Shown in pieces: positions 44,173-52,193 of a DNA stretch of 64,000 nt; the stretch's first letter is position 1; every line of letters starts with the position of its first letter. Under the pieces are notes generated by a model. The model had not been told where the DNA came from. It worked only from the letters and a program-made list of their open reading frames with translations, and did not search any database. A program made the position numbers and the translations under genes. The DNA is taken from positions 79,930 through 143,929 of the forward strand of contig JAEYFP010000041.1 in NCBI GenBank assembly GCA_023402845.1, written 5' to 3'. Source of the stretch: Bacillota bacterium (lineage in GTDB: Bacteria > Bacillota > Clostridia > Lachnospirales > Lachnospiraceae).

Positions 44173-45950
44173 AACAGTTAATTACAAGATGGGGGAAAGA
44201 GATTCAGAAAAATGACGTATTGCAGGAATATCCGAGACCTGATTTTGTCAGAGACAGCTATTACAATTTAAACGGCATATGGGAATATGCAATTACAAAA
44301 ACGGAACAGACGGATGTCTATGCAGGTGAGATCCTGGTGCCTTTTTCTCCGGAGACCGTGCTGTCCGGGGTGTCCCGCATCGTGCTGCCGGGGGATTATC
44401 TTCATTATCGTAAAGAATTCCGGCTTCCCGGGAGTTTTTGTAAGGGACGGGTTTTTCTGCATTTTGGTGCGGTAGATCAGGAATGCGAAGTTTTTTTGAA
44501 CGGCAGCAAACTTGGCGGGCATAAGGGTGGATATTTGCCGTTCAGTTTTGAAATTACAAAGGCGCTTTTCGAAGAAGATAATGTGCTCACGCTGTGTGTG
44601 ACAGATAGTACAGAAGAGAGGCCTCACGCAAGGGGAAAACAGAAGCTGAAAAAAAGGGGCAAATATAAATCCTTATTTTATACGCCGAGCAGCGGAATTT
44701 GGAAAACGGTGTGGCTTGAAAGCGTCCCTGAACAGTATATAAGAAGTGTCAGAATAACTCCTGATTACGATGACAGCAGTGTTAAGATCATGATTGATGC
44801 CAAAGGGAGTCTGGAGGAAGTTCATCTGCGGATTACGCAAAAGGATGTTATTGTCAGTGAGCTGAACGTTTCGGTAAACCGGGAAGCTGTAATCAAAATG
44901 CAAAACTTCCATGCATGGTCACCGGATGCCCCCAACCTGTATGACGTGGAGTTTACCTATGGCGAGGATCGGGTGGTTTCTTATTTTGGAATGAGAAAAT
45001 ATGCTGTGGGAATAGATGGAAAGGGAGTGCCGCGTTTCTATTTAAATAACAAACCCTACTTTTTTAACGGACTGCTGGATCAGGGATACTGGCCGGAAAG
45101 TCTTATGACACCGCCCAGTGATGAGGCGTTAACATATGATATCCGCAAAATGAAGGAATTGGGATTTAATACGTTACGTAAGCATATCAAGGTTGAATCG
45201 GAAAGGTTTTATTATCACTGCGACAAAATAGGAATGATTGTCTGGCAGGATATGCCTAATGGAGGCGGTGATTATCATATGGGACTGGTCACTTATTTGC
45301 CAAATGCTTCCGACTGGTTTGCAAGACATATGAAGGATCATTGGTATGCGGCTCTGAAACGCTCAGACAGAACAGGCAGGGAGCAGTACTATGCTGATCT
45401 TGAAGGAATGATAAGGCTGTTGTATAATCACCCCTCGATTGCAGTCTGGGTTCCGTTTAATGAAGGCTGGGGACAGTTTGACGCCTCAAAAGCTACTGCT
45501 CTTATCAGAAAAGCGGATTGCAGCAGGCTGATTAATGAAGCCTGCGGGTGGTTTGATCAAAAGGGCGGAGATATGTACAGCATTCATAATTATATTAAAA
45601 GGCTGAAGGTAGTGCCTCAAAGAGAGCGGGTGGCGGCACTGACAGAATACGGCGGCTATTCCTATCCGGCAGAAGGACATACGGCATGCGATAAAGAATT
45701 TGGATACCGGACGTATGCCTCAAAGGAGGATCTGACTGCAAGCTACCAAAGGCTTTGGGAGGAGGAACTCCTTCCGAATTTGGAGAGGGGTTTATGCAGC
45801 GCAATTTATACGCAGCTGAGTGATATTGAAGAGGAAATCAACGGTATGATGACGTATGACCGAGAGGTTGATAAAATGAATGAAAACGTTGTAAAGCGGT
45901 TGAATCAGAAGCTATATAAGCGGTTTCGTGAATTGACAGATCCATTATAA
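44169..45950 (+). CDS. Glycoside hydrolase family 2 enzyme (beta-galactosidase/glucuronidase-like)
   Basis: A 593-residue GH2 protein without signal peptide, hence cytosolic. Residues ~30-170 form the sugar-binding jelly-roll (FRLPGSFCKGRVFLHFGAVD; EVFLNGSKLGGHKGGYLPF), then an immunoglobulin-like domain, then the TIM barrel with VWVPFNEGWGQFD, where Glu432 is the acid/base, and AALTEYGGYSY, where Glu493 is the nucleophile. It is shorter than LacZ and closer to the small GH2 enzymes of gut Firmicutes. It should cleave a beta-linked glycoside brought in by the transporter; galactoside, glucuronide and mannoside are all possible. ATG 44169 follows GGAGAG and overlaps the permease stop. Confidence 0.87.
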   Translation: MKQLITRWGKEIQKNDVLQEYPRPDFVRDSYYNLNGIWEYAITKTEQTDVYAGEILVPFSPETVLSGVSRIVLPGDYLHYRKEFRLPGSFCKGRVFLHFGAVDQECEVFLNGSKLGGHKGGYLPFSFEITKALFEEDNVLTLCVTDSTEERPHARGKQKLKKRGKYKSLFYTPSSGIWKTVWLESVPEQYIRSVRITPDYDDSSVKIMIDAKGSLEEVHLRITQKDVIVSELNVSVNREAVIKMQNFHAWSPDAPNLYDVEFTYGEDRVVSYFGMRKYAVGIDGKGVPRFYLNNKPYFFNGLLDQGYWPESLMTPPSDEALTYDIRKMKELGFNTLRKHIKVESERFYYHCDKIGMIVWQDMPNGGGDYHMGLVTYLPNASDWFARHMKDHWYAALKRSDRTGREQYYADLEGMIRLLYNHPSIAVWVPFNEGWGQFDASKATALIRKADCSRLINEACGWFDQKGGDMYSIHNYIKRLKVVPQRERVAALTEYGGYSYPAEGHTACDKEFGYRTYASKEDLTASYQRLWEEELLPNLERGLCSAIYTQLSDIEEEINGMMTYDREVDKMNENVVKRLNQKLYKRFRELTDPL

Positions 45951-46000
45951 GCTGATTATTTAGTTCTGATCAGATTTGTTTCAGAAAAAAAACCGTCACT

Positions 46001-46045
46001 GCCGTCCTTCCATATACGTTGTGGCAACAACAGAGAAAGGACGGC
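46001..46045. terminator. Long-loop inverted repeat after the GH2 gene, possible terminator
   Basis: GCCGTCCTT (46001-46009) pairs with AAGGACGGC (46037-46045) around a 27-base loop that itself contains GTTG-TGG-CAAC. No clear T-run follows, so it may instead be a regulatory or RNA-stabilising structure. It lies between the end of the glycosidase gene and a small reading frame that uses its right arm as ribosome site. Confidence 0.35.
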
Positions 46046-46048
46046 TAT

Positions 46049-46273
46049 ATGACAAGCCAAAGTGGAGAAATCATTTCAAATGCGCTGGATATTTTATCAC
46101 AGGCAGAATTGCCTGCGTTTTTTGAAGGCACAAAATTATATGTACCAATATGGGTGAAGTTTGGCGTATTTTTTTCTATATTATTTACAGTAAGCTTTTG
46201 TCTAAAAACAGGCATAAATAACAGTCAATTGCAAAAAGCCACAAATAGCATATCTATCAGCACCGACACATAG
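46049..46273 (+). CDS. Small putative membrane protein of unknown function
   Basis: A 74-codon frame from ATG 46049, seven bases after AAAGGA. The product has a hydrophilic first third and one strong hydrophobic stretch, YVPIWVKFGVFFSILFTVSF, so it would be a single-pass membrane protein. I recognise no family. Its last 49 bases overlap the end of the TetR gene on the other strand, which weakens the case, since antisense coding overlap is uncommon. It may be a chance frame. Nothing in the neighbourhood indicates a role. Confidence 0.25.
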   Translation: MTSQSGEIISNALDILSQAELPAFFEGTKLYVPIWVKFGVFFSILFTVSFCLKTGINNSQLQKATNSISISTDT

Positions 46274-46842
46274 TTTTCGATATCGTAAGAATAGTTCCGT
46301 CTGGCCCAGTCCATAGAACAGCCGCGCAGGCAGGTGATAAGCTTGTCTACGATTTCATCGGCGGAATATTTTTTGTTGAATTCACCCGTGGCCTGCCCAT
46401 GAAGTACGATTTCCGTAGGGATCGTATAAAGGGGCCGGCTTTTTTCTGTTACAAGCTTATCTGCGGTATTTGGAAGCGGAATTTTGGGACTGCTCAATAC
46501 ACCGCCATAGAGATGACTGGTGTAGGCGGTTTCTCTGGCGAACCCAAGCACAAAGGATTTTATGTTTTCCAGATCACTGTCGGCGGTAAGCTGGGGCTTC
46601 ACTTCTTCAGTCAGATAGATGTCAACCTGTCCGAGAATCATAGTCAGTAATTCTGTTTTATCCTGGAAATAATGATAAAAGGCGCCGATTGAAATGTTTG
46701 CGGCATCACAGATGGCTCTTACAGAGGTCTCCTCATAGCCGATGTCCTGCATAACCTTAATGGCACTGGAAATGATTTGTTTTTTCTTAGTTAAATGCTT
46801 GGTTGATTCTGACCTTTGAGCGTCTGTCTTTGCTGCTTCCAT
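46225..46842 (-). CDS. TetR/AcrR-family transcriptional regulator
   Basis: A 205-residue regulator. The N-terminal HTH is classic: QIISSAIKVMQDIGYEETSV, then ICDAANISIGAFYHYFQDKT (recognition helix), ELLTMIL. The C-terminal ~140 residues are the variable ligand-binding helices (FVLGFARETAYTSHLYGGVL; WARRNYSYDIENYVSVLIDM). It is transcribed away from the P-II gene and peptide operon; the 252-base gap contains two GAAC-N3-GTTC palindromes flanking a promoter, which makes it the likely repressor of that operon and perhaps of itself. The inducer could be an imported peptide, D-amino acid or keto acid. The effector is not readable from sequence. Confidence 0.85.
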   Translation of the reverse strand: MEAAKTDAQRSESTKHLTKKKQIISSAIKVMQDIGYEETSVRAICDAANISIGAFYHYFQDKTELLTMILGQVDIYLTEEVKPQLTADSDLENIKSFVLGFARETAYTSHLYGGVLSSPKIPLPNTADKLVTEKSRPLYTIPTEIVLHGQATGEFNKKYSADEIVDKLITCLRGCSMDWARRNYSYDIENYVSVLIDMLFVAFCN

Positions 46843-46994
46843 AAAGAATCCTCTTTTCTGATTGAGAAGATGTTATCTGACTTCCTAATTTATTTTTAGC
46901 GGAAAATTCAGGAAAAATCAAGGATTTAACGAAAATAAATTGTTCTGAAAAACATTTTTGTGAAAATACAACAAAAATTTTATTAAAAAAAACC

Positions 46995-47005
46995 GAACTT
47001 TGTTC
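46995..47005. promoter_or_regulatory. Candidate TetR operator 1
   Basis: GAAC-TTT-GTTC, a perfect 4-3-4 inverted repeat, sits just upstream of the -35 box of the P-II promoter and between the two divergent genes. The same half-sites recur at 47061-47071. The centres are 66 bases apart, about six helical turns. Confidence 0.45.
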
Positions 47006-47015
47006 TAAAAATATA

Positions 47016-47044
47016 TTGCAAAAAGAAGAATTGTGATTTATGAT
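47016..47044 (+). promoter_or_regulatory. Promoter of the P-II gene and possibly the D-amino-acid operon
   Basis: TTGCAA at 47016-47021 and TATGAT at 47039-47044 with a 17-base spacer. The predicted start near 47051 lies about 44 bases before the P-II ATG. The two palindromes lie one before the -35 and one just after the start site, which suits repression. Confidence 0.6.
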
Positions 47045-47059
47045 TAATAAAACAAAAAC

Positions 47060-47072
47060 AGAACAGCGTTCT
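47060..47072. promoter_or_regulatory. Candidate TetR operator 2
   Basis: AGAAC-AGC-GTTCT is a perfect 5-3-5 inverted repeat overlapping the predicted start of the P-II transcript, between promoter and ribosome site. It shares the GAAC-N3-GTTC core with the upstream palindrome. Confidence 0.5.
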
Positions 47073-47094
47073 ACTTTTGAAAGGAGAATGTGAA

Positions 47095-47436
47095 ATGAAG
47101 GAGCTGAGTATGTATATCCGGCCGGATAAGCTGGAAAAGGTAAAGAATATTCTGGTAGATAAATTTCTCTGCGGAGGAATGACGATCAGCAATGTGATGG
47201 GCTGCGGAAATCAAAAGGGTTTTACCGATGAATATGTGGGAGTCAGAAGCAGTGTGAATCTTCTTCCTAAAATTAAGATTGAGGTAATTGTAAAGGATGA
47301 GGATGTGGAAGCGATTGTAGAGGATATTTGTGATGAAACAGTGACGGGGATGTCGGGAGATGGCAAGATTATCATCAAGGAGGTACTCGACGCAGTCAGA
47401 GTCAGAACGAAGGAAAGAGGCAATCACGCAATATAG
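47095..47436 (+). CDS. P-II-family signal-transduction protein with shortened/altered T-loop
   Basis: A 113-residue GlnB-like protein. ELSMYIRPDKLEKVKNILVD is the first strand-helix, MGCGNQKGF the Gln-Lys-Gly segment before the T-loop, and GMSGDGKIIIKEVLDAVRVR the B- and C-loops that bind ATP/ADP, all conserved. The T-loop (about residues 43-55) reads FTDEYVGVRSSVNLLPK and lacks the usual RGAEY with the uridylylation Tyr51. P-II trimers sense ATP/ADP and 2-oxoglutarate and bind a target transporter, enzyme or regulator. Next to a peptide transporter and D-amino-acid catabolic genes, it may read nitrogen status for them. ATG 47095 lies eight bases after AAGGAG. A strong terminator follows. Confidence 0.87.
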   Translation: MKELSMYIRPDKLEKVKNILVDKFLCGGMTISNVMGCGNQKGFTDEYVGVRSSVNLLPKIKIEVIVKDEDVEAIVEDICDETVTGMSGDGKIIIKEVLDAVRVRTKERGNHAI

Positions 47437-47467
47437 TGATAAGCCGGATTCAATTATATAGGAAAAT

Positions 47468-47511
47468 AAAAACGTACAAAGATGTAGAATATTACTTCTT
47501 TGTACGTTTTT
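47468..47511 (+). terminator. Strong Rho-independent terminator after the P-II gene
   Basis: AAAAACGTACAAAGA (47468-47482) pairs perfectly with TCTTTGTACGTTTTT (47497-47511) across a 14-base loop, and the 3' arm itself ends in five T. Because the flanks are A-rich and T-rich it can act in both directions. It separates the P-II gene from the transporter operon, so the latter needs read-through or its own promoter. The 109-base gap after it holds short repeats (ATGCC-TGCAT-GGCAT; CCGG-N8-CCGG) but no promoter I can support. Confidence 0.88.
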
Positions 47512-47620
47512 CATTTTACGCGGATGCAACGAAACAGTCATGCCTGCATGGCATTTCGGGAGCCCCGTGATAACATAAGCCGGCTAACCATCCGGTACAC
47601 AATAGAAGGAGGAGATTTTC

Positions 47621-49255
47621 ATGAAAAAATCAACAATTGCTTTACTGCTGGGTATGACTATCGCCGCAGGCACCATTCTTGGAGGCTGCCAAAGCACAAC
47701 AGCGGACACTGGAGACGGAGTGACAACCACAGAAGCTTCCACAGAAACCGCTGCAGATACCGCAGACACATCCGGTAAGGAGTATAGGGAGGAAATGCAT
47801 ATTGCCTTTAGTGATGCACCCGATACGCTGGATTTGACCAATACCTCCAGTGACTCCGCATCGAATATTATGCTGGGAACCGTTTTCGAAATGTTGGTTG
47901 CCTTGACGGAGGATTACGGAGTGGCCCCTCAGCTTGCGGAATCCTATGAGGTAAGTGATGATGCGACAACCTATACGTATCATTTAAAAACAGATATTGC
48001 GTTTTCAAATGGCGAAATGATGACCGCAGAGGATGTGGTTGCCTCCATGAATCGCTGGCTGGATAATTTTGAAACAGCCGCTACATATACAAACGGGGGA
48101 AGATTTGAGAAGGTGGATGATGCCACGGTTAAGATTGTGATGCCAAAGCCTTATCTTTACCTAAATGAATTGATTGCTACTGCGGCACAGAGTCCCATCA
48201 TTACACCGGCAAGTGTGATTGAAAGCAGCGTTGATCCGGCCACAAAAAACTTGACAGAATTCATAGGAACAGGTCCGTACCTCTTTGAGGAGTGGGCTGC
48301 AGACCAGTATATTAAGCTGGTAAAAAATGATGCTTATATTCCTTATGGCGGTGAGACAAGCGGATGGTCAGGTCTTCGTGAGGCAAAGACTCCTGTAGTT
48401 TATTGGGATATTGTTACAGATCAGACAACTGCCATCGCCGGCATGCAGTCCGGCGAATATGATCTGGTATCGGGACTTTCCGGTGATAACTATGAGCAGT
48501 TCTCTTCAAATGAGGATTTCAAAACCTTTACCTGGCTGGATGGAGATATGGTTATGATTTATAACAAAAGGGAAGGCATTGCATCTGATGCGGTATTCAG
48601 ACGTGCAGTGAATGCGGCCTTAAATGCGGAGGATATTTGTTCCGCAGCATTTGGAAACAGTGATTTTTATAAGGTACAGCCAAGCTACATGAGTGTGGAG
48701 GCCTCTCCGTGGTATTCCACAGCAGGCAGTGAGAACTATAATGCAAATGATCCGGAAACTGCAAAGGCTCTGCTTAAGGAGTGCGGCTATGCGGGAGAGG
48801 AGTTCAGACTGTTGGTTGCTTCGGATCAATCGGATTTCTATAATGCGGCGATCGTGATTGAACAGGAATTGGAGGCAGCCGGTATCAATGTAACATTAGA
48901 AACGGTTGACTGGGCGACCTACCTTACCTATTCGTCAGATCAGACGATGTTTGATGCATTTATTACAAGCTTTTCGGTAAAACCGATTCCGACGCTGATT
49001 ACTTACTTGTCGGCAACATGGAACGGCTGGTGTGAGCTTCCGGAGGTTGTGGATGGCTTTGCTGCCATTAATGAAGCAACCGATCTGGAAGAGGCTGTTG
49101 CGGTCTGGAATGATGTTCAGGAATACTGTTGGACAGAGGGGATGCCGGTTTCCAAGCTGGGCGATAAATATATCTATTGCGTAACCTCCGCCAAGGTAGA
49201 TGGATTGGATTATTTTCGAGGTATCCATCCATGGAATGTAACAATTGAAAAATAA
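47621..49255 (+). CDS. Peptide ABC transporter substrate-binding lipoprotein (DppA/OppA-type SBP family 5)
   Basis: A 544-residue lipoprotein. The signal ends in GTILGGC with Cys23 as the lipid anchor, then a Thr-rich linker to about residue 45. The mature part follows the SBP_bac_5 order: APDTLDLTNTSSDSASNIML, LVALTEDYGVAPQLAESYEV, YHLKTDIAFSNGEMMTAEDV (the family's strongest motif), FIGTGPYLFEEW and VFRRAVNAALNAEDIC. It binds a di- or oligopeptide outside the cell. The downstream genes for D-residue cleavage suggest the ligand contains D-amino acids, such as a peptidoglycan stem peptide, but the binding residues cannot be judged by eye. AGAAGGAGGAG precedes ATG 47621. Confidence 0.88.
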   Translation: MKKSTIALLLGMTIAAGTILGGCQSTTADTGDGVTTTEASTETAADTADTSGKEYREEMHIAFSDAPDTLDLTNTSSDSASNIMLGTVFEMLVALTEDYGVAPQLAESYEVSDDATTYTYHLKTDIAFSNGEMMTAEDVVASMNRWLDNFETAATYTNGGRFEKVDDATVKIVMPKPYLYLNELIATAAQSPIITPASVIESSVDPATKNLTEFIGTGPYLFEEWAADQYIKLVKNDAYIPYGGETSGWSGLREAKTPVVYWDIVTDQTTAIAGMQSGEYDLVSGLSGDNYEQFSSNEDFKTFTWLDGDMVMIYNKREGIASDAVFRRAVNAALNAEDICSAAFGNSDFYKVQPSYMSVEASPWYSTAGSENYNANDPETAKALLKECGYAGEEFRLLVASDQSDFYNAAIVIEQELEAAGINVTLETVDWATYLTYSSDQTMFDAFITSFSVKPIPTLITYLSATWNGWCELPEVVDGFAAINEATDLEEAVAVWNDVQEYCWTEGMPVSKLGDKYIYCVTSAKVDGLDYFRGIHPWNVTIEK

Positions 49256-49266
49256 TTTTTTAAACG

Positions 49267-49295
49267 GCCGGGCAGGCTGAAATAGCCTGTCCGGC
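49267..49295 (+). terminator. Hairpin between the binding-protein and permease genes
   Basis: GCCGGGCAGGCT and AGCCTGTCCGGC form a 12-bp stem (one G-T pair) with the loop GAAAT. No T-run follows. It is more likely an mRNA-stabilising or attenuating hairpin that favours the binding protein than a full terminator. Confidence 0.55.
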
Positions 49296-49313
49296 ATTAA
49301 GGGAGAGGACAGC

Positions 49314-50264
49314 ATGAAAAAGTACCTAATCAAAAGAATCACAACCTTACTTCCGGTACTCTTTATTGTTTCGCTGGTGATTTTTACATTGATTCATTTG
49401 ACTCCGGGGGATCCGGCGAGGATTATGCTGGGAGCGCAGGCCAGTGAGGCGGATGTAAATGCCCTGAGAGAATCCATGGGCTTGACGGATGCATTGCCGA
49501 CTCAGTATATTCGCTGGTTGGGAGATATTTTTCGCGGTGATTTCGGTGATTCCATTTTTATTAACCAACCAATGTCACAGATCCTTGCTGAGCACATGGC
49601 GCCTACATTTACCTTGACAATTTATGCGCTGTTCTTTTCGCTGCTTCTGGCAATTCCTCTCGGAATATTAGCGGCGGTTAAGAGAGGGACGATGACGGAC
49701 AATGTAATCGAAGGATTGTCCATGTGCGGGATTTCGATCCCCAGCTTTCTGCTTGGTCTGTTTTTGATTTTGATTTTTACGGTGAGGCTGGGCTGGCTGC
49801 CCGTAGCCGGTTATAAACCTATCCGGGAATACGGCTTTTTGAATAATCTGCGCTACATGATTCTACCGGCGATGGCGCTGGGTTTTATGGAATCCGGATT
49901 AATTATCAGGATGACCAGATCCTCTGTTTTAGAGGTTTTAAATTGTGATTACATCAAAATGGCGAAGGCGAAGGGAGTCAAAAACAAAACACTCATACTT
50001 AGGCATGCGCTGAAAAATGCAATGCTTCCGATTCTGACTACAGTAGGTCAGTCATTAATGGGTTTGTTGTCCGGAGCTTCCATTGTGGAGACGGTTTTTA
50101 ATATACCCGGACTTGGACAGCTGATTATTAATTCTGTATCAAGAAGAGATTATGAGGTAATTCAGGCTGTTGTATTGTTTGTATCATTAATCAATGTACT
50201 TGTTTGCTTCCTGATAGATATGCTGTATGGTGCTGTGGATCCGCGGGTTCGTCTGGAAGACTAG
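49314..50264 (+). CDS. Peptide ABC transporter permease (DppB-like)
   Basis: A 316-residue permease. KRITTLLPVLFIVSLVIFTL is the first helix, followed by HLTPGDPARIMLGAQASEAD, the long DppB/OppB N-terminal loop motif. The binding-protein-dependent transport signature EVLNCDYIKMAKAKGVKNKT, with ALKNAMLPILTTVGQSL, forms the cytoplasmic coupling helix region, and ETVFNIPGLGQLIINSVSRR follows as expected. Six helices are evident. It pairs with the DppC-like permease encoded 18 bases downstream. GGGAGAGG precedes ATG 49314. Confidence 0.9.
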   Translation: MKKYLIKRITTLLPVLFIVSLVIFTLIHLTPGDPARIMLGAQASEADVNALRESMGLTDALPTQYIRWLGDIFRGDFGDSIFINQPMSQILAEHMAPTFTLTIYALFFSLLLAIPLGILAAVKRGTMTDNVIEGLSMCGISIPSFLLGLFLILIFTVRLGWLPVAGYKPIREYGFLNNLRYMILPAMALGFMESGLIIRMTRSSVLEVLNCDYIKMAKAKGVKNKTLILRHALKNAMLPILTTVGQSLMGLLSGASIVETVFNIPGLGQLIINSVSRRDYEVIQAVVLFVSLINVLVCFLIDMLYGAVDPRVRLED

Positions 50265-50282
50265 GTAGAGGAGGAATACAGG

Positions 50283-51182
50283 ATGTTAGATATGGGGATT
50301 GATTCGTTGGATGAATGCGGAATTGAAGAGGCGAGGAAAGTACTCAAAAAAGAACAGACCAAATTGAGAATACATAAATTTACATCAAACAAGCTGGCAG
50401 TCATAGGAGGAATGATTCTTCTGGTTGTCGTGACGGCAGCTGTGTTTGCCCCCCTGCTAAGCCCCTATGATCCTTATGAAATGACAGTTTCAAAGCGATT
50501 GTATGCGCCGGGTGCACAACACCTGTTTGGAACAGATACCTTCGGCAGGGATTTGTTTACGAGAGTCCTGTACGGCTCCAGAATTTCTCTTGTAATTGGC
50601 GCTTCTGTCAGTTTGATTTCCCTGATCATCGGGATGTTTTTCGGACTGTATGCCAGCTATTATAAACCGCTTGACAATGTACTGATGAGAATCTGTGACG
50701 GTTTGAATGCGGTACCGGCTTCTCTGCTTGCCATTGCTTTTATGGCGGTGTTAGGAGCCAGTGTGAAAAATGTAATTATTTCTCTGGCGGTAGTTTATAT
50801 ACCCAATATTGCAAGGATCACCAGAGGCTCCGCTCTTTCGGTGAAAGAGCAGACGTATATCGAGGCGATGCGGGCGCTGGGAGCGAAGCCCTCTCATATT
50901 ATCTGGAGGCATATTGCGGCCAATGTACTTTGTCCCGTCATTGTGCAGGCCTCCTTTATTTTTGCGAATGCAATCATTACCGAAGCGGCATTGAGCTTTT
51001 TAGGAGTGGGCGTTCCTGTTCCGACTCCAAGCTGGGGCAATATTTTGTACGAAGGAAAAGCGGTTATTTTTAAGGCCTGGTGGATGATCTTTTTCCCCGG
51101 CATCTGTACCGCGGTTTCCGTACTGGGGTTGAATCTGTTCGGAGATGGGCTGCGCGATGTGCTGGATCCCCAGACGAACTAG
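50283..51182 (+). CDS. Peptide ABC transporter permease (DppC-like)
   Basis: A 299-residue permease with the DppC/OppC features: a cytosolic N-terminal stretch, FTSNKLAVIGGMILLVVVTA as helix 1, then FAPLLSPYDPYEM and LFGTDTFGRDLFTRVLYGSR, and the coupling motif EQTYIEAMRALGAKPSHIIW. TEAALSFLGVGVPVPTPSWG and FPGICTAVSVLGLNLFGDGL close it. AGGAGG lies before ATG 50283. Together with the DppB-like subunit it makes the membrane channel. Confidence 0.9.
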   Translation: MLDMGIDSLDECGIEEARKVLKKEQTKLRIHKFTSNKLAVIGGMILLVVVTAAVFAPLLSPYDPYEMTVSKRLYAPGAQHLFGTDTFGRDLFTRVLYGSRISLVIGASVSLISLIIGMFFGLYASYYKPLDNVLMRICDGLNAVPASLLAIAFMAVLGASVKNVIISLAVVYIPNIARITRGSALSVKEQTYIEAMRALGAKPSHIIWRHIAANVLCPVIVQASFIFANAIITEAALSFLGVGVPVPTPSWGNILYEGKAVIFKAWWMIFFPGICTAVSVLGLNLFGDGLRDVLDPQTN

Positions 51183-51197
51183 TTAGGAGAATAAAAG

Positions 51198-52193
51198 ATG
51201 AGTGAGCTGCTAAATGTAGAGAATTTAAGTACTTCCTTTAAAACAGAGCGGGGTATGGTGAAGGCAGTGGATGGTGTATCCTTTCAGGTAAAGAAAGGTG
51301 AGATTATGGCCGTGGTCGGAGAATCAGGCTGCGGAAAAAGTGTTACCGTTCAGTCTATTCTCCGGCTGTATGATGAAAAGTATATGGCGGGCTATACAGG
51401 CAAAATTGTATTTGAGAATCAGGATCTGCTCAGCCTTCCTCTGAAAGATATGCAGAGTGTGAGGGGCAGGGATATTTCTATGATTTTTCAGGATGCGCTG
51501 AGTGCTCTGAATCCGGTTTATACAGTTGGAAATCAAATTGTGGAAACTTTGAGACTGCATACCGAACTGAATAAGCAGGAGTGCTACAGCAGGGCCGTTG
51601 AGATGATTAAGCTGGTCGGGATCAACGATCCGGAGAAGCGGTTTAAACAGTATCCTTTTGAATTATCCGGTGGAATGAGGCAGCGCGTGATGATTGCAAT
51701 TGCACTGGCTTGTGAGCCGAGACTGCTGATTGCGGACGAGCCAACCACGGCACTTGACGTTACGATTCAGGCTCAGATCATGAATCTGATTATAGAACTG
51801 AATAAAAAGCTGGATATGGGAGTAATTCTCATCACTCATGATTTATCAGTCGTTGCCGAAACCTGCAGCAGGGTGGTTGTCATGTATTTGGGGCAGGTGG
51901 TGGAGGAGGCAGAGGTAAACGATATTTTTGATTATCCCGCCCATCCCTATACAATCGGACTGATTCAGTCAATTCCCCAAATCGATGAGGATAGGCCGGA
52001 CAGGTTATTTATGATCAAAGGTATGGTGCCGCTGTTAAGCCAAATACCGGAAGGCTGCCGTTTTGCACCGAGGTGCCCGTGCGCAGTCGAAAAATGCCAT
52101 CGGCAGATGCCGGATTTAAGAGAGGTTTCTCCCGGGCATAAAGTGCGCTGCTGGAAACCTGCGGCATGTAAGGAGGAAGGCAATGAAGAGTGA
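51198..52193 (+). CDS. Peptide ABC transporter ATPase (DppD-like)
   Basis: A 331-residue ATPase: AVVGESGCGKSVTVQSILRL (Walker A, about residue 40), SMIFQDALSALNPVYTVGNQ (Q-loop), ELSGGMRQRVMIAIALACEP (signature), RLLIADEPTTALDVTIQAQI (Walker B) and LITHDLSVVAETCSRVVVMY. The C-terminal oligopeptide-transport extension has GCRFAPRCPCAVEKC, a cysteine cluster found in most DppD/OppD proteins and thought to hold an iron-sulfur cluster. The last 11 bases overlap the partner ATPase gene. Confidence 0.92.
   Translation: MSELLNVENLSTSFKTERGMVKAVDGVSFQVKKGEIMAVVGESGCGKSVTVQSILRLYDEKYMAGYTGKIVFENQDLLSLPLKDMQSVRGRDISMIFQDALSALNPVYTVGNQIVETLRLHTELNKQECYSRAVEMIKLVGINDPEKRFKQYPFELSGGMRQRVMIAIALACEPRLLIADEPTTALDVTIQAQIMNLIIELNKKLDMGVILITHDLSVVAETCSRVVVMYLGQVVEEAEVNDIFDYPAHPYTIGLIQSIPQIDEDRPDRLFMIKGMVPLLSQIPEGCRFAPRCPCAVEKCHRQMPDLREVSPGHKVRCWKPAACKEEGNEE

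Noticed and set aside
47512..47620. Riboswitch in the leader of the peptide operon
   Set aside because: Small inverted repeats occur, but they match no riboswitch consensus I can recognise.
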